Shown in pieces: positions 35,770-47,284 of a stretch of 64,000 bases of DNA. The stretch's first letter is position 1; every line of letters starts with the position of its first letter. The notes under the pieces were generated by a model. The model made no database searches, was not told the origin of the DNA, and saw only the letters and a program-made list of their open reading frames with translations. This stretch comes from Undaria pinnatifida (taxonomy: Eukaryota > Sar > Phaeophyceae > Laminariales > Alariaceae): assembly GCA_012845835.1 (NCBI GenBank), contig JABAKD010000011.1, forward strand, positions 10,912,381-10,976,380, in the 5' to 3' direction. Both the position numbers and the translations under genes were made by a program.

Positions 35770-37050
35770 AAAATGGTACCAGGTAATAACTTAGATACCA
35801 ACCAACCCATCGTTATACATTTACGTCCACAGAGGCAGCTTTTGAACAAGAATTTTTTCTGTTTTTTTTTGCGAAGATTGCAGGTGAGAGACAACAGCAG
35901 ACAACATGCGGAGAGCAAAACGCTACTACCGTGCGTGGTAGGACCATGTGCGCGTGCTGTATCCTCTCCTTACGGCAGCGAGTTGTTTCGGCCAAAGCCT
36001 GTCACGTATTGTCCTCTTGCTCCCTCGTTCTCAATAGAGGTGCTACTTACGTAGTATTCTACAGTAAGCCGCATCCCAAGGCGCACGTGCCCCTTCTCGC
36101 TTCCTGGCGGTCCCTAACCTGGAGGTCGAAGTGTGACGCTCTTCTCGAAATCATACATATCATACGGTGCAAAATTTTTGTTTGTTGTGTGCATTTTCTC
36201 AAAAACAAATCGGTCGTGGGCGCGTCTATCTCGAGTACCCAAAGAGTGCTAAAAGTACTGCTATTGAGTACACCCAAGAAGTACTGCGGGTAAAATGCGA
36301 GTTCATTATTTTTCCAGGCAAGTTTTTTCTGTGTGTACAAACAAATAAATGGTCATTGCGTCCGGTAGTAATAATAATCATGTGTCCTTGCGCCACTCCC
36401 CTAGGCACTTCCCGGAGAGGACCTTGTAATAGCTAAAATCACAGGTACGTGCAAATACCAGGTAAACAGTACTAACTACAATACTGCACGCAGGAATCGC
36501 ATGAGGATACATACGTACTCGTACTCGTAGGTACACACGGTGCAGAGCTGTTGTGACTGAGATCCGTGTTGAGATATATGCTGTTGGTGCTGTTGCTTTG
36601 TCCCAGCACGACTTGGAGTGGAGCAGGAGGTGGTGGTCGTGCTGCTGCTGCTGATCTGTGTGTCTCATCAAGGCTTGGTTGGGGTGGCGGTTGTAGGGTG
36701 TCACTCTGGACACAAATAAAAGGAACATTTGTGTATAAATATGAATATCAAACGGTGCTTACAGTTATGTGTTGTATGTGTCATGCAACACAAGACAACC
36801 GGCCGAGGTAAAGGAAGATGTCCGCATTTTCCGGCACATAGATGCACACACACCGACACACGCCTACGCACAAACGCGAACACGCTGCTCACACACGCAC
36901 AAGACATGGTCGTGGTTGCAACAAACGGGAAAACGCATGAAACGAGTGTGGTGCGGCGGCCATAGCTACGTTACAGCAGCAGCAGACGGAGCAAAAATCA
37001 CAAGCCGAAAATGAAAATTTGTCAAGGTTCCATCGTCCTAGTTTAATAGC
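35770..37050. other. Region without recognisable genes
   Basis: Short ORFs on both strands, poly-CTG and CA/CG-rich patches, and no exon chain that I can connect. A CAAACGGTGCTTA remnant of the hairpin terminus described for the array at 34.9-35.8 kb occurs near 36750. Confidence 0.4.
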
Positions 37051-37059
37051 AAGCACATG

Positions 37060-37335
37060 CAGTCGAGCACTCGGTCACGAGCACTCGAGCACTCGAGCAC
37101 TCGAGCACGAACACGAGCACGAGCACGAGCACACGAGCATGAGCACGGCACAAGCACGACACGAGCACGACCACGAGAAGAGCACTCGAGCACGAGCACG
37201 AGCAAGAAGAGCACCAACACACCAGCACTCGAGCACGAACACTCGAGCACTCGAGCATGAGCACGACACGAGCACGACACGAGCACGAGCACGAGAAGAG
37301 CACTCGAGCACCCGGGTACGAGCACGAGGTGGCCA
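37060..37335 (+). repeat. GAGCAC hexamer-based microsatellite
   Basis: An imperfect array of GAGCAC/GAGCACTC units with interruptions (ACGACACGAGC, AAGAAGAGC) spans about 275 bp. Reading frames through it on both strands are low-complexity (Glu-His, Ser-Cys, Val-Leu repeats) and not genes. Confidence 0.9.
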
Positions 37336-38160
37336 GGCAATCAGTGCGAGCTATCAGTCCGAGCTATCATCAGCAGAACGTCATTCTTCTGACCATGTGG
37401 GTTTGTATGCGCACGACAGGTTTTGCATGGCAGCCGCGAGGCGGTGTCAAGTCGTTTTAAGTCGGAATGTCTCCATTTGGGTATTGGCCAAAGTTCGCCG
37501 CTTTAAAGACCCAGAGCACGCCCCACGGACCTCGGCCGAAGCCCGCACTTGCGCTGTGGTGTACACGCGGGTCCCCTGCGTGCCCCGCGGCTGAGAGCAC
37601 GAGAAAATACCACAAGCCGGAAGAGAAAGACATGTCGTAGGGCGAAAAGCGTCAATTTTTGATACTGTACGTATGATATGTTACGAATCGTGCCCTAGTG
37701 CAACGAGGTCTAGAGTCAAGGCGAGACAGACAAGGATCTCTAGCCTACCAGCATCGCAGGATCCACGCGTGGGCTATGTCTGTAGCACGCCTCAGATATT
37801 CATAATGACTGAACTCCGAAGGCCCGATACGTCCGAGTCCAGAGGGCGCTTGTATGTCCCTCGGGGGAATAGAGCAAGTCCACTGTGCAGGTGCTCAAGG
37901 TATGAAGTCTCCCAAGAAAGTAGTGTGTAGATGGTAACGTGATTGCTTATTCGCAGCGTCCATGAACGTGAACCCAAGGAATTGTGTCTGGGTGGGGCAG
38001 CCACACCCGACTTAGGGAGGGGGCGTAAATAGCGCGGCCCCTACTATCATGAAAACGCCTCTGTCATAGTAACTCTTGAAATTGTCAAGGAACCGTAACA
38101 GATATCATACTACTGTAGGTACGTATGTACTTGTGGTACCTGGTATATGATAGCCCGTCG
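37336..38160. other. Region without recognisable genes
   Basis: Scattered ORFs shorter than 90 codons, none with family resemblance. No repeats of note. Confidence 0.4.
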
Positions 38161-38240
38161 GGTCGCCCCGGCGGCGTATCAGGTTATCCTAGAGCCTGGT
38201 AAAGGTCAGTTTCGTGAGTTCGAGTCCCCCCGAGTGCATA
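38161..38240 (+). repeat. tRNA-like SINE head, second copy
   Basis: Starts GGTCGCCCCGGCGGCGTA, the same leader as at 10624, and carries GAGTTCGAGTCCC, a good Pol III B box. The A box is degraded by an insertion or substitutions (GGCGTATCAGG). The stems are too imperfect for a functional tRNA. Confidence 0.6.
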
Positions 38241-38689
38241 CTCGTACGAATAAATACGTGGGTTAATTTTCTTGCGCACAAATTGACTCGCGGAAAAGGG
38301 CGATAGCGGGAGTTAGCAACACTCGATGAAAAATCGACAAGCAGAGGGATTGCTGAACCCTATGCGCGATAAAAGTTGAAGGCAAGGGACCGGGGGGAAG
38401 AAGGGACGGCACCTGTGACCATGGCTTATCCAGAAGGAGAAAGTTGGAAAGTAGAACAGTTGAGTGTTTGCGTTTAAAAACTTCACTGAAACTTCTTCCA
38501 TCGGGCCTGAAAAAGGCCAGATTCACTCCGGCATGGATTTGGCTGAGTTTGCGATAAAAATTCCACAAAAAAAAACAAAGCACAAAAACGTGCCATCCTG
38601 TCATGTGTACAGAATCCACGCACAGCAGCATCGATCTCCCGCAGCGGCGAACGCAGAACACTGTTGGAACACGCGCACGAGAATGAGAA

Positions 38690-38960
38690 CAGCAGCACAG
38701 CAGCAGCAGCAGCACAGCAGTAGCAGCAACGCAGCCACAGCCGCAGCAGCGGCGGGGGCGGGGGCGGAGGTGGCGGTGACGATGGCCCGCAAAATGAATT
38801 GCGACACAGCAGCTCGGCCTGGCTCGATCACCACGATCAGCATTAGAACAGCCAGTTTATTTTTATTTTTAAGAAACAAACGCAGGAGACACCAACCGCA
38901 GCAGTAGCACAACAGCCGATGCACAGCAGCAGCAGCAGCAATAGCGGCGGCGGCGGCGGT
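38690..38960 (+). repeat. CAG/GCG trinucleotide-rich tract
   Basis: Interrupted CAG runs at 38692-38745 and 38924-38942, with GGCGG-rich stretches near 38750-38775 and 38943-38990. The long minus-strand frame through it is Ala/Cys/Leu low complexity and is not evidence of a gene. Confidence 0.8.
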
Positions 38961-39404
38961 GCGGCGTGGTTGGTGGTGGCGGTGGAAGCTTCGGCGACAG
39001 AGTTGTGGTATAGCGGCGGTGGTTAAAAACATCAGAACAGAATACGACAACATCACGCAGCAGCACAGAACAAGGTCATCGTAGAGAACGCCGGAGCGCT
39101 GGCTCACTAGCACCTACCCCTGACGTTGCGCGTACGCGCCATGCTTCCCCAGCTACCGTTCCTTCCCCAGCTACCCTTTGGTGCCTCCGCATCAAGGTTG
39201 AGGTTGTGTCTACCGCTGCCAAACACAGCGCACAGCGAGCAGTGTGTCTGCTGTGTGCTGCGGTGTGGGTTGTGCCCTCGTGCCCTCTGATTTTTGTGCC
39301 CTTGTGCCTGGAGAGCGACGGTGTTAAGCTCGATATTTTATAAAAATATTTTCAGGACGTCAGCGCGGTATTTTATAGAAATATTTCAAGGACGCACCCG
39401 TATA

Positions 39405-39635
39405 CAACGGCAGCTTGCGCTGCCGGGGTTGTAACGAAGACCAATGATAGGGACAGCTTACGCTATACCTACAATGGGACTCGAAGGGTGCGCCAGCTAG
39501 CGTTGGGCTGCGAAAGCAACTGAGTTAAATCGACACACGACGCGTATGAAAATACGCGGAAGTGTGGTGAGCTAAAGCTTTATTTTTCCCCATCCGCCGG
39601 AGGATAAAAAAAAAAAAAAAAAAAAAAAAAATCAA
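39405..39635 (+). repeat. Repeat R4 copy with a poly(A) end
   Basis: Matches about 48980-49110: GGTTGTAACGARGACCA, TGATAGGGACAGC, GCGTTGGG, then CTTTATTTTTCCCCATCCG and CCGGAGGAT. This copy ends in an uninterrupted run of about 24 A at about 39608-39631, as a retroposed non-LTR or SINE-like sequence would. Confidence 0.65.
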
Positions 39636-39965
39636 GGACGTCAGCCGTGAGTTCGACGAACTTCGGGTCAAAACTCATCTTTGCAAGCTGCGTTGTTGGT
39701 ACTTGTAATATACTATGTGGGTGAGTTTTTTCTTAATGGGAGAGGGTCCTATTCTTTTGTGTAAAAAAATATGTATTTAGTTTTTCTCCACTAAAATGGT
39801 TGTTGGTATCAAAAAAAATATTTTAAGGACGTCAGCCGTGAGTTCGACGAATTTCGGGTCAATACTCATCTTTGCAAGCTGCGTTGTTGGTACTAGTGAT
39901 ATACTATGTGGGTGAGTTTTTTTTTATTGGGAGGGGTCCTATTATTTTGTTTAAAGAATATTACT
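39636..39965 (+). repeat. Two direct copies of a 140-bp segment (R5)
   Basis: Copies at about 39636-39775 and 39820-39965 share AGGACGTCAGCCGTGAGTTC, CTCATCTTTGCAAGCTGCG and TATACTATGTGGGTGAGTTT. A third, partial copy is at about 44305-44395. Confidence 0.75.
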
Positions 39966-40198
39966 TGTATGCCAATCGCATGAGCTGCTCGAGATTGATG
40001 GACGTTCACTCTGAAACTTTCACTCAGATCGGGATTTTCATGCCGTTTTGGGCAAATTCTCCCTTCAAAGTTCGCACGGTGATCGTATTTAATGGGATTT
40101 CAGATTAATTTTTTTAAACAACACTCCAGTGAAACAAAAAAAATGATACCCTGTAACCGTACATACACGTGCTGCATTTGATTTTTTGTTTACTTTTA

Positions 40199-40663
40199 GG
40201 GTCAGACGACAGAAAGCGGTACACCTCCACCACTTCGCGCCACCGTGCGGTACAGCAGAATACACCTAGGCTTTTGACCCCGACCTGCGACGCTGATTGG
40301 TCAACTCAGCCTCGTACCGCTTTTTGACACCAACTCCTTGCGGTACATCGTACCGCGGCTTCTCAGCTCGGCCGCCACCGTTTCCTTACGCGACCCATAA
40401 CGCTTTCTGTCGCAAAATACACCATGCGGACCGACTTTGCCCCAGGCTCTTCACGGCCCTTCTCCTTTCATTTTCCGACCGAATCTTAACCATGAGCACA
40501 ACGCCATTATAAGCATCCATGTAGAACGGCGCGCTTTCATATTCCTTCATATTTTGGATCCCTTCAGAGCAATCATTGCAACACCCCTGCCGCACACAGC
40601 ACGAACCGCTGCTCAACCATACATAGTCCGCACCATACGTAGCTCGCACACCCCACCTACACG

Positions 40664-40696
<33 letters not shown>

Positions 40697-41805
40697 CATT
40701 GTCATTATCACTATCACTATCACTATCACTATCATTGTCATTTTTGTTATCGTTATCGTTATCGTTATCGTTATCGTTATCGTTATCGTTGTTGTCGTTG
40801 TTGTCGTTGTTGTCGTTGTTGTCATTGTTGTCCTTGTTGTCCTTGTTGTCCTTGTTGTCCTTGTTGTCATTGTTGTCATTGTTGTCATTGTTGTCATTGT
40901 TGTCATTGTTGTCATTGTTGTCATTGTTGTCATTGTTGTCCTTCTTGTTGTCCTTCTTGTTGTCCTTCTTGTTGTCCTTCTTGTCGTCCTTCTTGTTGTC
41001 CTTGTTGTGGTTGTTGTGGTTGTTGTGGTTGTTGTGGTTGTTGTGGTTGTTGTGATTGTTGTTGTTGTTGTTGTTGTTGTCGTTGTTGTCGTTGTTGTCA
41101 TTGTTGTCATTGTTGTCGTTGTTGTCGTTGTTGTCGTTGTTGTCGTTGTTGTCATTGTTGTCATTGTTGTCATTGTTGTCATTGTTGTCATTGTTGTCAT
41201 TGTTGTCATTGTTGTCATTGTTGTCATTGTTGTCCTTGTTGTCGTTGTTGTCGTTGTTGTCGTTGTTGTCATTGTTGTCATTGTTGTCATTGTTGTCATT
41301 GTTGTCATTGTTGTCATTGTTGTCATTGTTGTCATTGTTGTCATTGTTGTCATTGTTGTCATTGTTGTCATTGTTGTCATTGTTGTCATTGTTGTCATTG
41401 TTGTCATTGTTGTCATTGTTGTCATTGTTGTCATTGTTGTCATTGTTGTCATTGTTGTCATTGTTGTCATTGTTGTCATTGTTGTCCTTCTTGTTGTCCT
41501 TCTTGTTGTCCTTCTTGTTGTCCTTCTTGTTGTCCTTCTTGTTGTCCTTCTTGTTGTCCTTCTTGTTGTCCTTCTTGTTGTCCTTCTTGTTGTCCTTCTT
41601 GTCCTTCTTGTTGTCCTTCTTGTTGTCCTTCTTGTTGTCCTTCTTGTTGTCCTTCTTGTTGTCCTTCTTGTTGTCCTTCTTGTTGTCCTTCTTGTGGTTG
41701 TTGTGGTTGTTGTGGTTGTTGTGGTTGTTGTGGTTGTTGTGGTTGTTGTGGTTGTTGTGGTTGTTGTGGTTGTTGTGGTTGTTGTGGTTGTTGTGGTTGT
41801 TGTGG

Positions 41806-41880
<75 letters not shown>

Positions 41881-42247
41881 TTGTTTTTGTTGTTTTTGTT
41901 GTTTTTGTTGTTTCTGTTGTTTTTGTTGTTGTTGTTGCTGTTGTTGTTCTCACATTAACTCGCATAATCGAGTCCGTGGTCACAGGACAGGCTCCAGTAT
42001 TGGGTTAGGTATGTATGGATGGCGGGGAAAAGGTTGAGGCAAAGGGGCAAAGAAGGAGTGACGGTCCCGCTACACGCGAACGACCCTGTTGGTCCACACA
42101 TACACCCGATGACGTCCGCCGTCCGCCTTGCGAGTTCGTACACCGCAATATGTCGCAATCCACGCAAGGAGAAGACGCCACCACTTAAACTTCGTAGTCA
42201 AGAACTTGGGCACAATTGAGATGCCCGGAATATAACTTATAATACAC
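40199..42247 (+). mobile_element. Element B, copy 2, lacking its right arm and split by a microsatellite
   Basis: The left arm and body (40199-40660) match 3067-3490, including the terminus GGGTCAGACGACAGAAAGCG, CGCTGATTGGTCAACTCAG and the CGAACCGCTGCTCAAC block. The body resumes at about 41995-42247 with GGCGGGGAAA, GAGTGACGGTCCCGCTA and GAGATGCCCGGAA. The right inverted arm present at 3890-4121 is missing. The 1.3-kb microsatellite lies where copy 1 has only a few tens of bases. Confidence 0.85.
40665..41949 (+). repeat. 1.3-kb compound pyrimidine/T-G microsatellite
   Basis: Ordered blocks: (ATTATC)n, (ACTATC)n, (GTTATC)n, (GTTGTC)n, (ATTGTC)n, (GTTGTCCTTCTT)n, (GTTGTG)n and finally (TTG)n with TTTTTG variants. 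Each block is nearly homogeneous, with sharp borders. It is stop-free in several frames, which produces long Val/Ile/Leu frames on the plus strand and a long Thr/Met/Arg frame on the minus strand; these should not be called genes. Confidence 0.97.
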
Positions 42248-43390
42248 TAACCATACCCGAAAACCTACATATATATATAAAATCATTATTTGGTTTCAGA
42301 GATTTGGTCAGGAGTTTTTCTTTGTCTCGGCCCAAGTATGCGATTCGCGGAACTGGAATTCTCGGTCGAATAGCTTCGTTCGAGCGCCGCCTTCGGGGGG
42401 CGGCTCCAACGCCCCTCGCCCTGCCGTGTCCGTCCCGCACATCGACGTGAACGCGGACGGATGCCGAGCGAGACAAGCGAGAAGTTGCAAAAATACCGCA
42501 TGTCGAGGAGGAATTTCGGAGATTTTGGTTGAATCGTAATGTCTGCAGCGCCTGGATGATTTACAAAATTGGCATCATTTCCAAAAGGTACTTGATAATG
42601 TTTGGAATTTTGCGGTGGCATACTCTCGAGCGTTTGTTTCTCTGCTGTACTTTTCTACTAGTTCGTTTGGTTTCTTGACCTTTCAGCTGCTTCCTGCAAA
42701 TTTGTTTTTTCTGCGCTGTAACACGATTTTGAACTTTTTCGCGATTTTCTCTTCCTTTTTGTCTAGTAAGTTGAACTTCCTACAAAGGCAATTTTTTAGT
42801 GTGGGCTCACCAGTAACGTGACACAAATTACCGACGATATCCAACAACTTCGTGACACAAATTACCGACGGCAAGACGTTTCGTGACAAAATAACTCCCA
42901 AATCGTGATATCTTCACGCGTAACGAGAATCTCGAGACGAAACCAAGCAGGTGGAGCCGTCTCTTCGGCCTTTGGCGCTGGCTTTAGCACGGCCGCTGAC
43001 ACTCAGGCAGCCTCTGCTGTAGGCATGAACGAGTGTGGTCCGCAGCGAACTATCCCGCTGTGCTCGCTTCTATGTGGCCATTGTCCATGCCATTTCATGT
43101 CACCTTCCTTCTGTTTCTAGCTCGTCGTCATACGGTTGAGGTACGAGGAAACCCGTACGTACGGGTGAGAACAGCAGTATGTACGACGAGCATGAACGCC
43201 AACTGACGCAATTGGCAAGCACACAACAGCAGGTGTAGCAGCAGTAGCCGAAGGGCGAAACTTCTAGCACATACTGCAGCAACTAGTAGCAACCAGAACC
43301 ACAGCAGATAGCTCAAAGTGCAGTACGAGTGCCGTTGGCAAGTTTAGTCGTAATCGCATCACTCTGTCCAATATTATAAAAATTAATATA
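42248..43390. other. Region without recognisable genes
   Basis: A minus-strand ORF at 42286-42621 and a plus-strand ORF at 42905-43120 show no family resemblance. CGTGACACAAATTACCGACG occurs twice, about 32 bp apart, near 42818-42870. Confidence 0.4.
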
Positions 43391-43399
43391 CACTCCAGC

Positions 43400-43540
43400 T
43401 GCGAGATCGAATATTTTGTCGAAACTCATCTTTGCAAGCTGTGTGTGATACTCCGATCGCGCGTATTACGGGTTGTGTGTCCTCATTAAGGATATAGGTC
43501 GGCGACTCCCCTTGCAACTACAGTGTAGCTACCAGGGTCA
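43400..43540 (-). repeat. Repeat R3, inverted copy
   Basis: Reverse complement of about 34015-34165, including GTATTACGGGTTGTGTGTCC and CCCTTGCAACTACAGTGTAG. Confidence 0.75.
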
Positions 43541-44149
43541 ACAGGGTGATGTTAGGCAGTCTGTGCGCGGAAACTATAAAACCTGTTTCTGAGGGGGACA
43601 AAATCTGACAGCTGTGGAAGGAAATGCATCAGTTTATCAAGTGAATCCTGTAAGTCGAATATCCGGTGAGGGGAGGGCGGAGTTTTTAAGGACGTATATA
43701 ACAACCTTTTCATGTTCATACTGATGAAGAAAAAATATTACATTTCCTGTAAGAATGATACGTCGTACGAGCGGACGTTCTGGTGTGTTGCTGCCGTGAG
43801 ACCATCGAGCACACCGCATGTTTTACATAAACAAGAGCGAACAAGAGGCAGGGCACAGGGGCCCCCAACACAGAGGCACGTGACAACCATGGCCAGCTGT
43901 AGATCGCGTAATTGGCCGGTAGTCCGTGCTTCGGTGGGTGTATCGGAATTCGTTCGTAGTACTGCTGTAGACCGTCAAAAAAACACATGACATTTCGGTC
44001 TGGTGGCAGACTCGCCAGTAGACCCCCGATATTTATTTTCCTGTCCTTTTTCTTGGCCCCGTGCACCCCTAATGAAAGATTGCCCATTTGCCGCTAATGA
44101 AATCATGTTGGGGTGGTTGTAGACGAAACGCCGAAGAAACCCAAAACCC

Positions 44150-44255
44150 AGTAGACTTGGGGAGCGCCTAAGGTAAACGGAGGTGTTGGGGTGGTTGTAG
44201 AGTAAAGTTGGGGTGGTTGTAGAGTAAAGTTGGGGTGGTTGTAGAATAAATGCCG
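44150..44255 (+). repeat. 22-bp minisatellite
   Basis: Three consecutive copies of GTTGGGGTGGTTGTAGAGTA plus an AA, with another single copy about 80 bp upstream (near 44108). Confidence 0.85.
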
Positions 44256-44299
44256 CCTGTGTATTAGTTGCGGAACGGTCCAGCTTTAGCTTTTCTTTG

Positions 44300-44615
44300 A
44301 TTCCCACCATTTTATAAAAATATTTCAAGGACGACAGCCGTGAGTTTGACGAATTTCGGGTCAACACTCATCTTTGCAAGCTGCTTTGTTTTGCACTTGA
44401 AGAAGTTTCATCAGCTGAGATCTGGGCTTGGCTCATCAGTTCCACACCGCCCAGCACCCCATCGCAGCGCTATAGCTCACAGCAACGAAGCGCCGTGCAG
44501 TGCCCTGCGATGCCCTGCAGCTCAGCTCAGCAGCGCACCGCAGCGCAGCGCTAGCTCAGCAGAGCGAAGCGCTGTGCTTTGCCGTGCTCTGCCGTCGCGG
44601 TCGTTCGTTATTCAT
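44300..44615 (+). repeat. R5 fragment joined to a GC-rich repeat (R6)
   Basis: 44305-44395 is the third R5 copy. 44405-44615 (TGAGATCTGGGCTTGGCTCA, CCGCCCAGCACCCC, AGCGCTATAGCTC, GTGCAGTGCCCTGCGATG) is the inverse of about 54560-54760. Confidence 0.7.
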
Positions 44616-45326
44616 GATATCTAAAACTTCGCGTACGCTGATATTTAGGTATTTGGCGCTTTATTCTATATCGCGATATTTGTGTGGGCACTTTGTGCTG
44701 TCTAAAACTGAATTTGGAGTCATCAAGGGCTCAAGACTCGAGACGAAACGGAGCAAGGTTATTTGCCCCGTCTCGTCCGAGACCCAAAGCAGCGTAGGGC
44801 ACCAGCTGCCAGGGGTGTGAGTCGAGGCATGCACGGCATGGGCCAGATAACGTTGCCTGCAACAACTGCCCGCCACAGTATAAACGCGCGGAAGCCGCGA
44901 TGGGTCGTGCTTTGAGTTTTGCTTTACGTGGTTACTGTTGGGGTAGCTTGGGGATAGACACAATTTAAAAGCTATCGATGCCGAGGAACGAACGCAGGCA
45001 AGGGGGTTGACACAACAGAGGAATAACTGACTGCTGTGCTCCAGCTAGCTACTGCTGTGGTGTGCCCTCATCAACTGAAACCAAGCAACAGACACACATA
45101 TTGCCCGCGCTCGAGAGCAGGGGCGCCGGTCTGTCAAAGGGCTAATCCAGCCGTCGCGGTCGTTCGTTATTCATGGTGCCGCGCTGGAGGCTTCATACGT
45201 GCAGCGGTTGGTTGTGTGTGTGCTGTTGGGCAGTCATGTGCTGTGTGCGTGCTGGCCATGCGGCTGCAGGTGGGTCTCTCCCAGGCACCAACAAGTAAAC
45301 CGCATCTTTCCTCCAAAAAAAGTCAC

Positions 45327-45368
45327 AAAATATCGCGAAGGTGGGAATTCCCACCTACGCGATATTTT
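45327..45368. repeat. 42-bp near-perfect palindrome
   Basis: Left arm AAAATATCGCGAAGGTGGGAA and its inverse meet at a central GAATTC, with one mismatch in 21 pairs and no loop. It can form a cruciform, or a hairpin if transcribed. Confidence 0.95.
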
Positions 45369-45479
45369 GGTATGTGCGGACCACGTATGGCGAAAGTATC
45401 CCAACAGCCTGGGGTCGTCTAAAACTCCAGACGCACATAATTCGGCTCTAAACAACCAATATCGCGATATCTCCGAGGT

Positions 45480-47280
45480 TTAGATATCTCTAATAGGATA
45501 CGCGCCAACAACAACGTACAACAACGACGGAAAACCTACAAAAAGAAATAAAAAAATAACGCGTGAGCGATGACGTGCTTTCATAGACGAATGTGCGTAC
45601 TACGACATCTGCGAAAGGTTCCCTACGGCCGGCAACGAAGGCGGGGATACAACTTTATTAGGAAGCAAAATTAGACGGACACCCTTCACAAACAAATAAA
45701 AAAATCCCTACATAAAAAAAATGGCCAGCTGAATTGCGACCGCGCAAATAATTGCGATCTTAGAGTTAGTAGGCTTTGACCCAATACGCCAAGGTTTTTT
45801 GCGCGACCTATTCGTATCATGTAACCAAAATTAGCCAAATTGCGGTTGTTTTGCTTGATGTCCGCAGGGCTTGAAGGAATAAAATACGGGAAAGTGCGAA
45901 TGGAGAATGCGATGCAAAAAGATTAGAAAGGCTGCAAGACGACCATGATACGTTGAGAAGAACGCGTGTTACACCAGTTGCAGATTGCTCTAATTCCCCT
46001 TTTCATATTATTGCGTTTGGTACTGTTGAAGTGCTCGTCATTTTGAGCGTGTTTGGTCTGCAGGTCAATCGAGGGCATTCTATATCCCCTATAGGGCTCC
46101 TCTCTAAGTGAGTTATTCGTACATTGTGCAAGTAAGCCCGCAGGACCCATCGTGTATCTCACGCCGAGTCAGAGCTGTTTTGTGACTATGGTAAGATCAA
46201 ATACTGATCTGTCATACCGATTCTTTTGTTTGCCTTGTGTTATGTCTGCATAATTCGTTTTCCATTTTTGTATATCTTCACCAGTGTAAGTGCCGCGTAC
46301 ATTGAAATAGCTAATTGAATTGAAGGCATGCAGTGTCGTCTTTAGTTCTTTCTTTGTGAGTGAGTTCTTCGTATTTTTTGGAAGCAAACATGAAGGACCT
46401 ATCATAGTAAGTTCTTCGTCTACTGTGGGAGTAAACGCCGAGGGGTTTTCCAAGGCACAATCAACGGCGCCTTCCTTTTTCCCTTCCGTAAATTAAACAT
46501 TTTCAACCATTCCGTCCGATGACTTTTTCATTGGCCCATGTCCTCTTTCGTTTCGCCTCGAAGCGAAGCAGGTTCTCAATTCTCCTTTCGGCATTTCTGG
46601 CCAACTTTTGCTTGGCGGCGGTTTTAACAACAGTGTGTATCGCCTATGCTCGCATTCTTTGTTTATATATTTTCCTTCCATCAAAGCAACCTTAGAACCT
46701 CATGTTGGCATTACCTTCAACTTCATTTTTTTTATAACTACAACTTATTTCGTCGAGTGCTACCCTTCCTTACCCAAAGAATGGGCGCCATCGAATGTCA
46801 ATTTTTTATCTTTAGAAGCTCATATTGGTATTAACCTCTTGGCATTAGTTTAAAGTTCAATAATGTCGAATCGAACAGCCACAACTTTTTCCCTTTTTCC
46901 TCGTCGAAGTGCTGCCCTGCCCTACCCGAAGCATGGGCGCCGGCATCGCCGGCGACCATGCGGAGCTCTTGTATGAAACAAAAAAGAGATTCTTGAGCGG
47001 TGGCGCCATCTGTCTGCGTGGTCGTACACTGCTGGATATGTACGAAACAACGGTGTTCGACTGTTGAAATGTGGACCTTGAAAATATATTACAAATGTAG
47101 TCTTGTACATTGCCTTCAACATGTAGTCTTGTATCCACGCAGTCAGTCTACCGACACAGACATAATCGGGTAGGTTTGTTTTAGCCGAAAGCACAAGAGA
47201 TATGGATGCATGCTTCGGCTTAGAAGCGTTTTGCCGAGGCGAGGAAGATGGTTCATTGAGTGTAAAAAAAGTGAGAACCG
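45480..47280. other. Region without a convincing gene
   Basis: Minus-strand ORFs at 46169-46453 and 46493-46684 are somewhat protein-like (KGELRTCFASRRNERGHGP) but short and unconnected. 46700-46790 and 46875-46945 share CGTCGA, GTGCTRCC, CTTACCC and ATGGGCGCC in order, which suggests a duplicated repeat. Confidence 0.4.
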
Positions 47281-47284
47281 ATGG

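Noticed and set aside
38601-39113. 170-codon minus-strand ORF rich in Ala, Cys and Leu
   Set aside because: It follows CAG and GCG tracts and shows no family pattern.
40437-42008. Very long plus-strand ORF of Val/Ile/Leu and minus-strand ORF of Thr/Arg/Met
   Set aside because: Both run through the compound microsatellite, where 6-bp periodicity removes stops. There is no domain and both strands are open together.
46169-46684. Two protein-like minus-strand ORFs as a gene
   Set aside because: They do not join through plausible splice sites, and neither resembles a known family.
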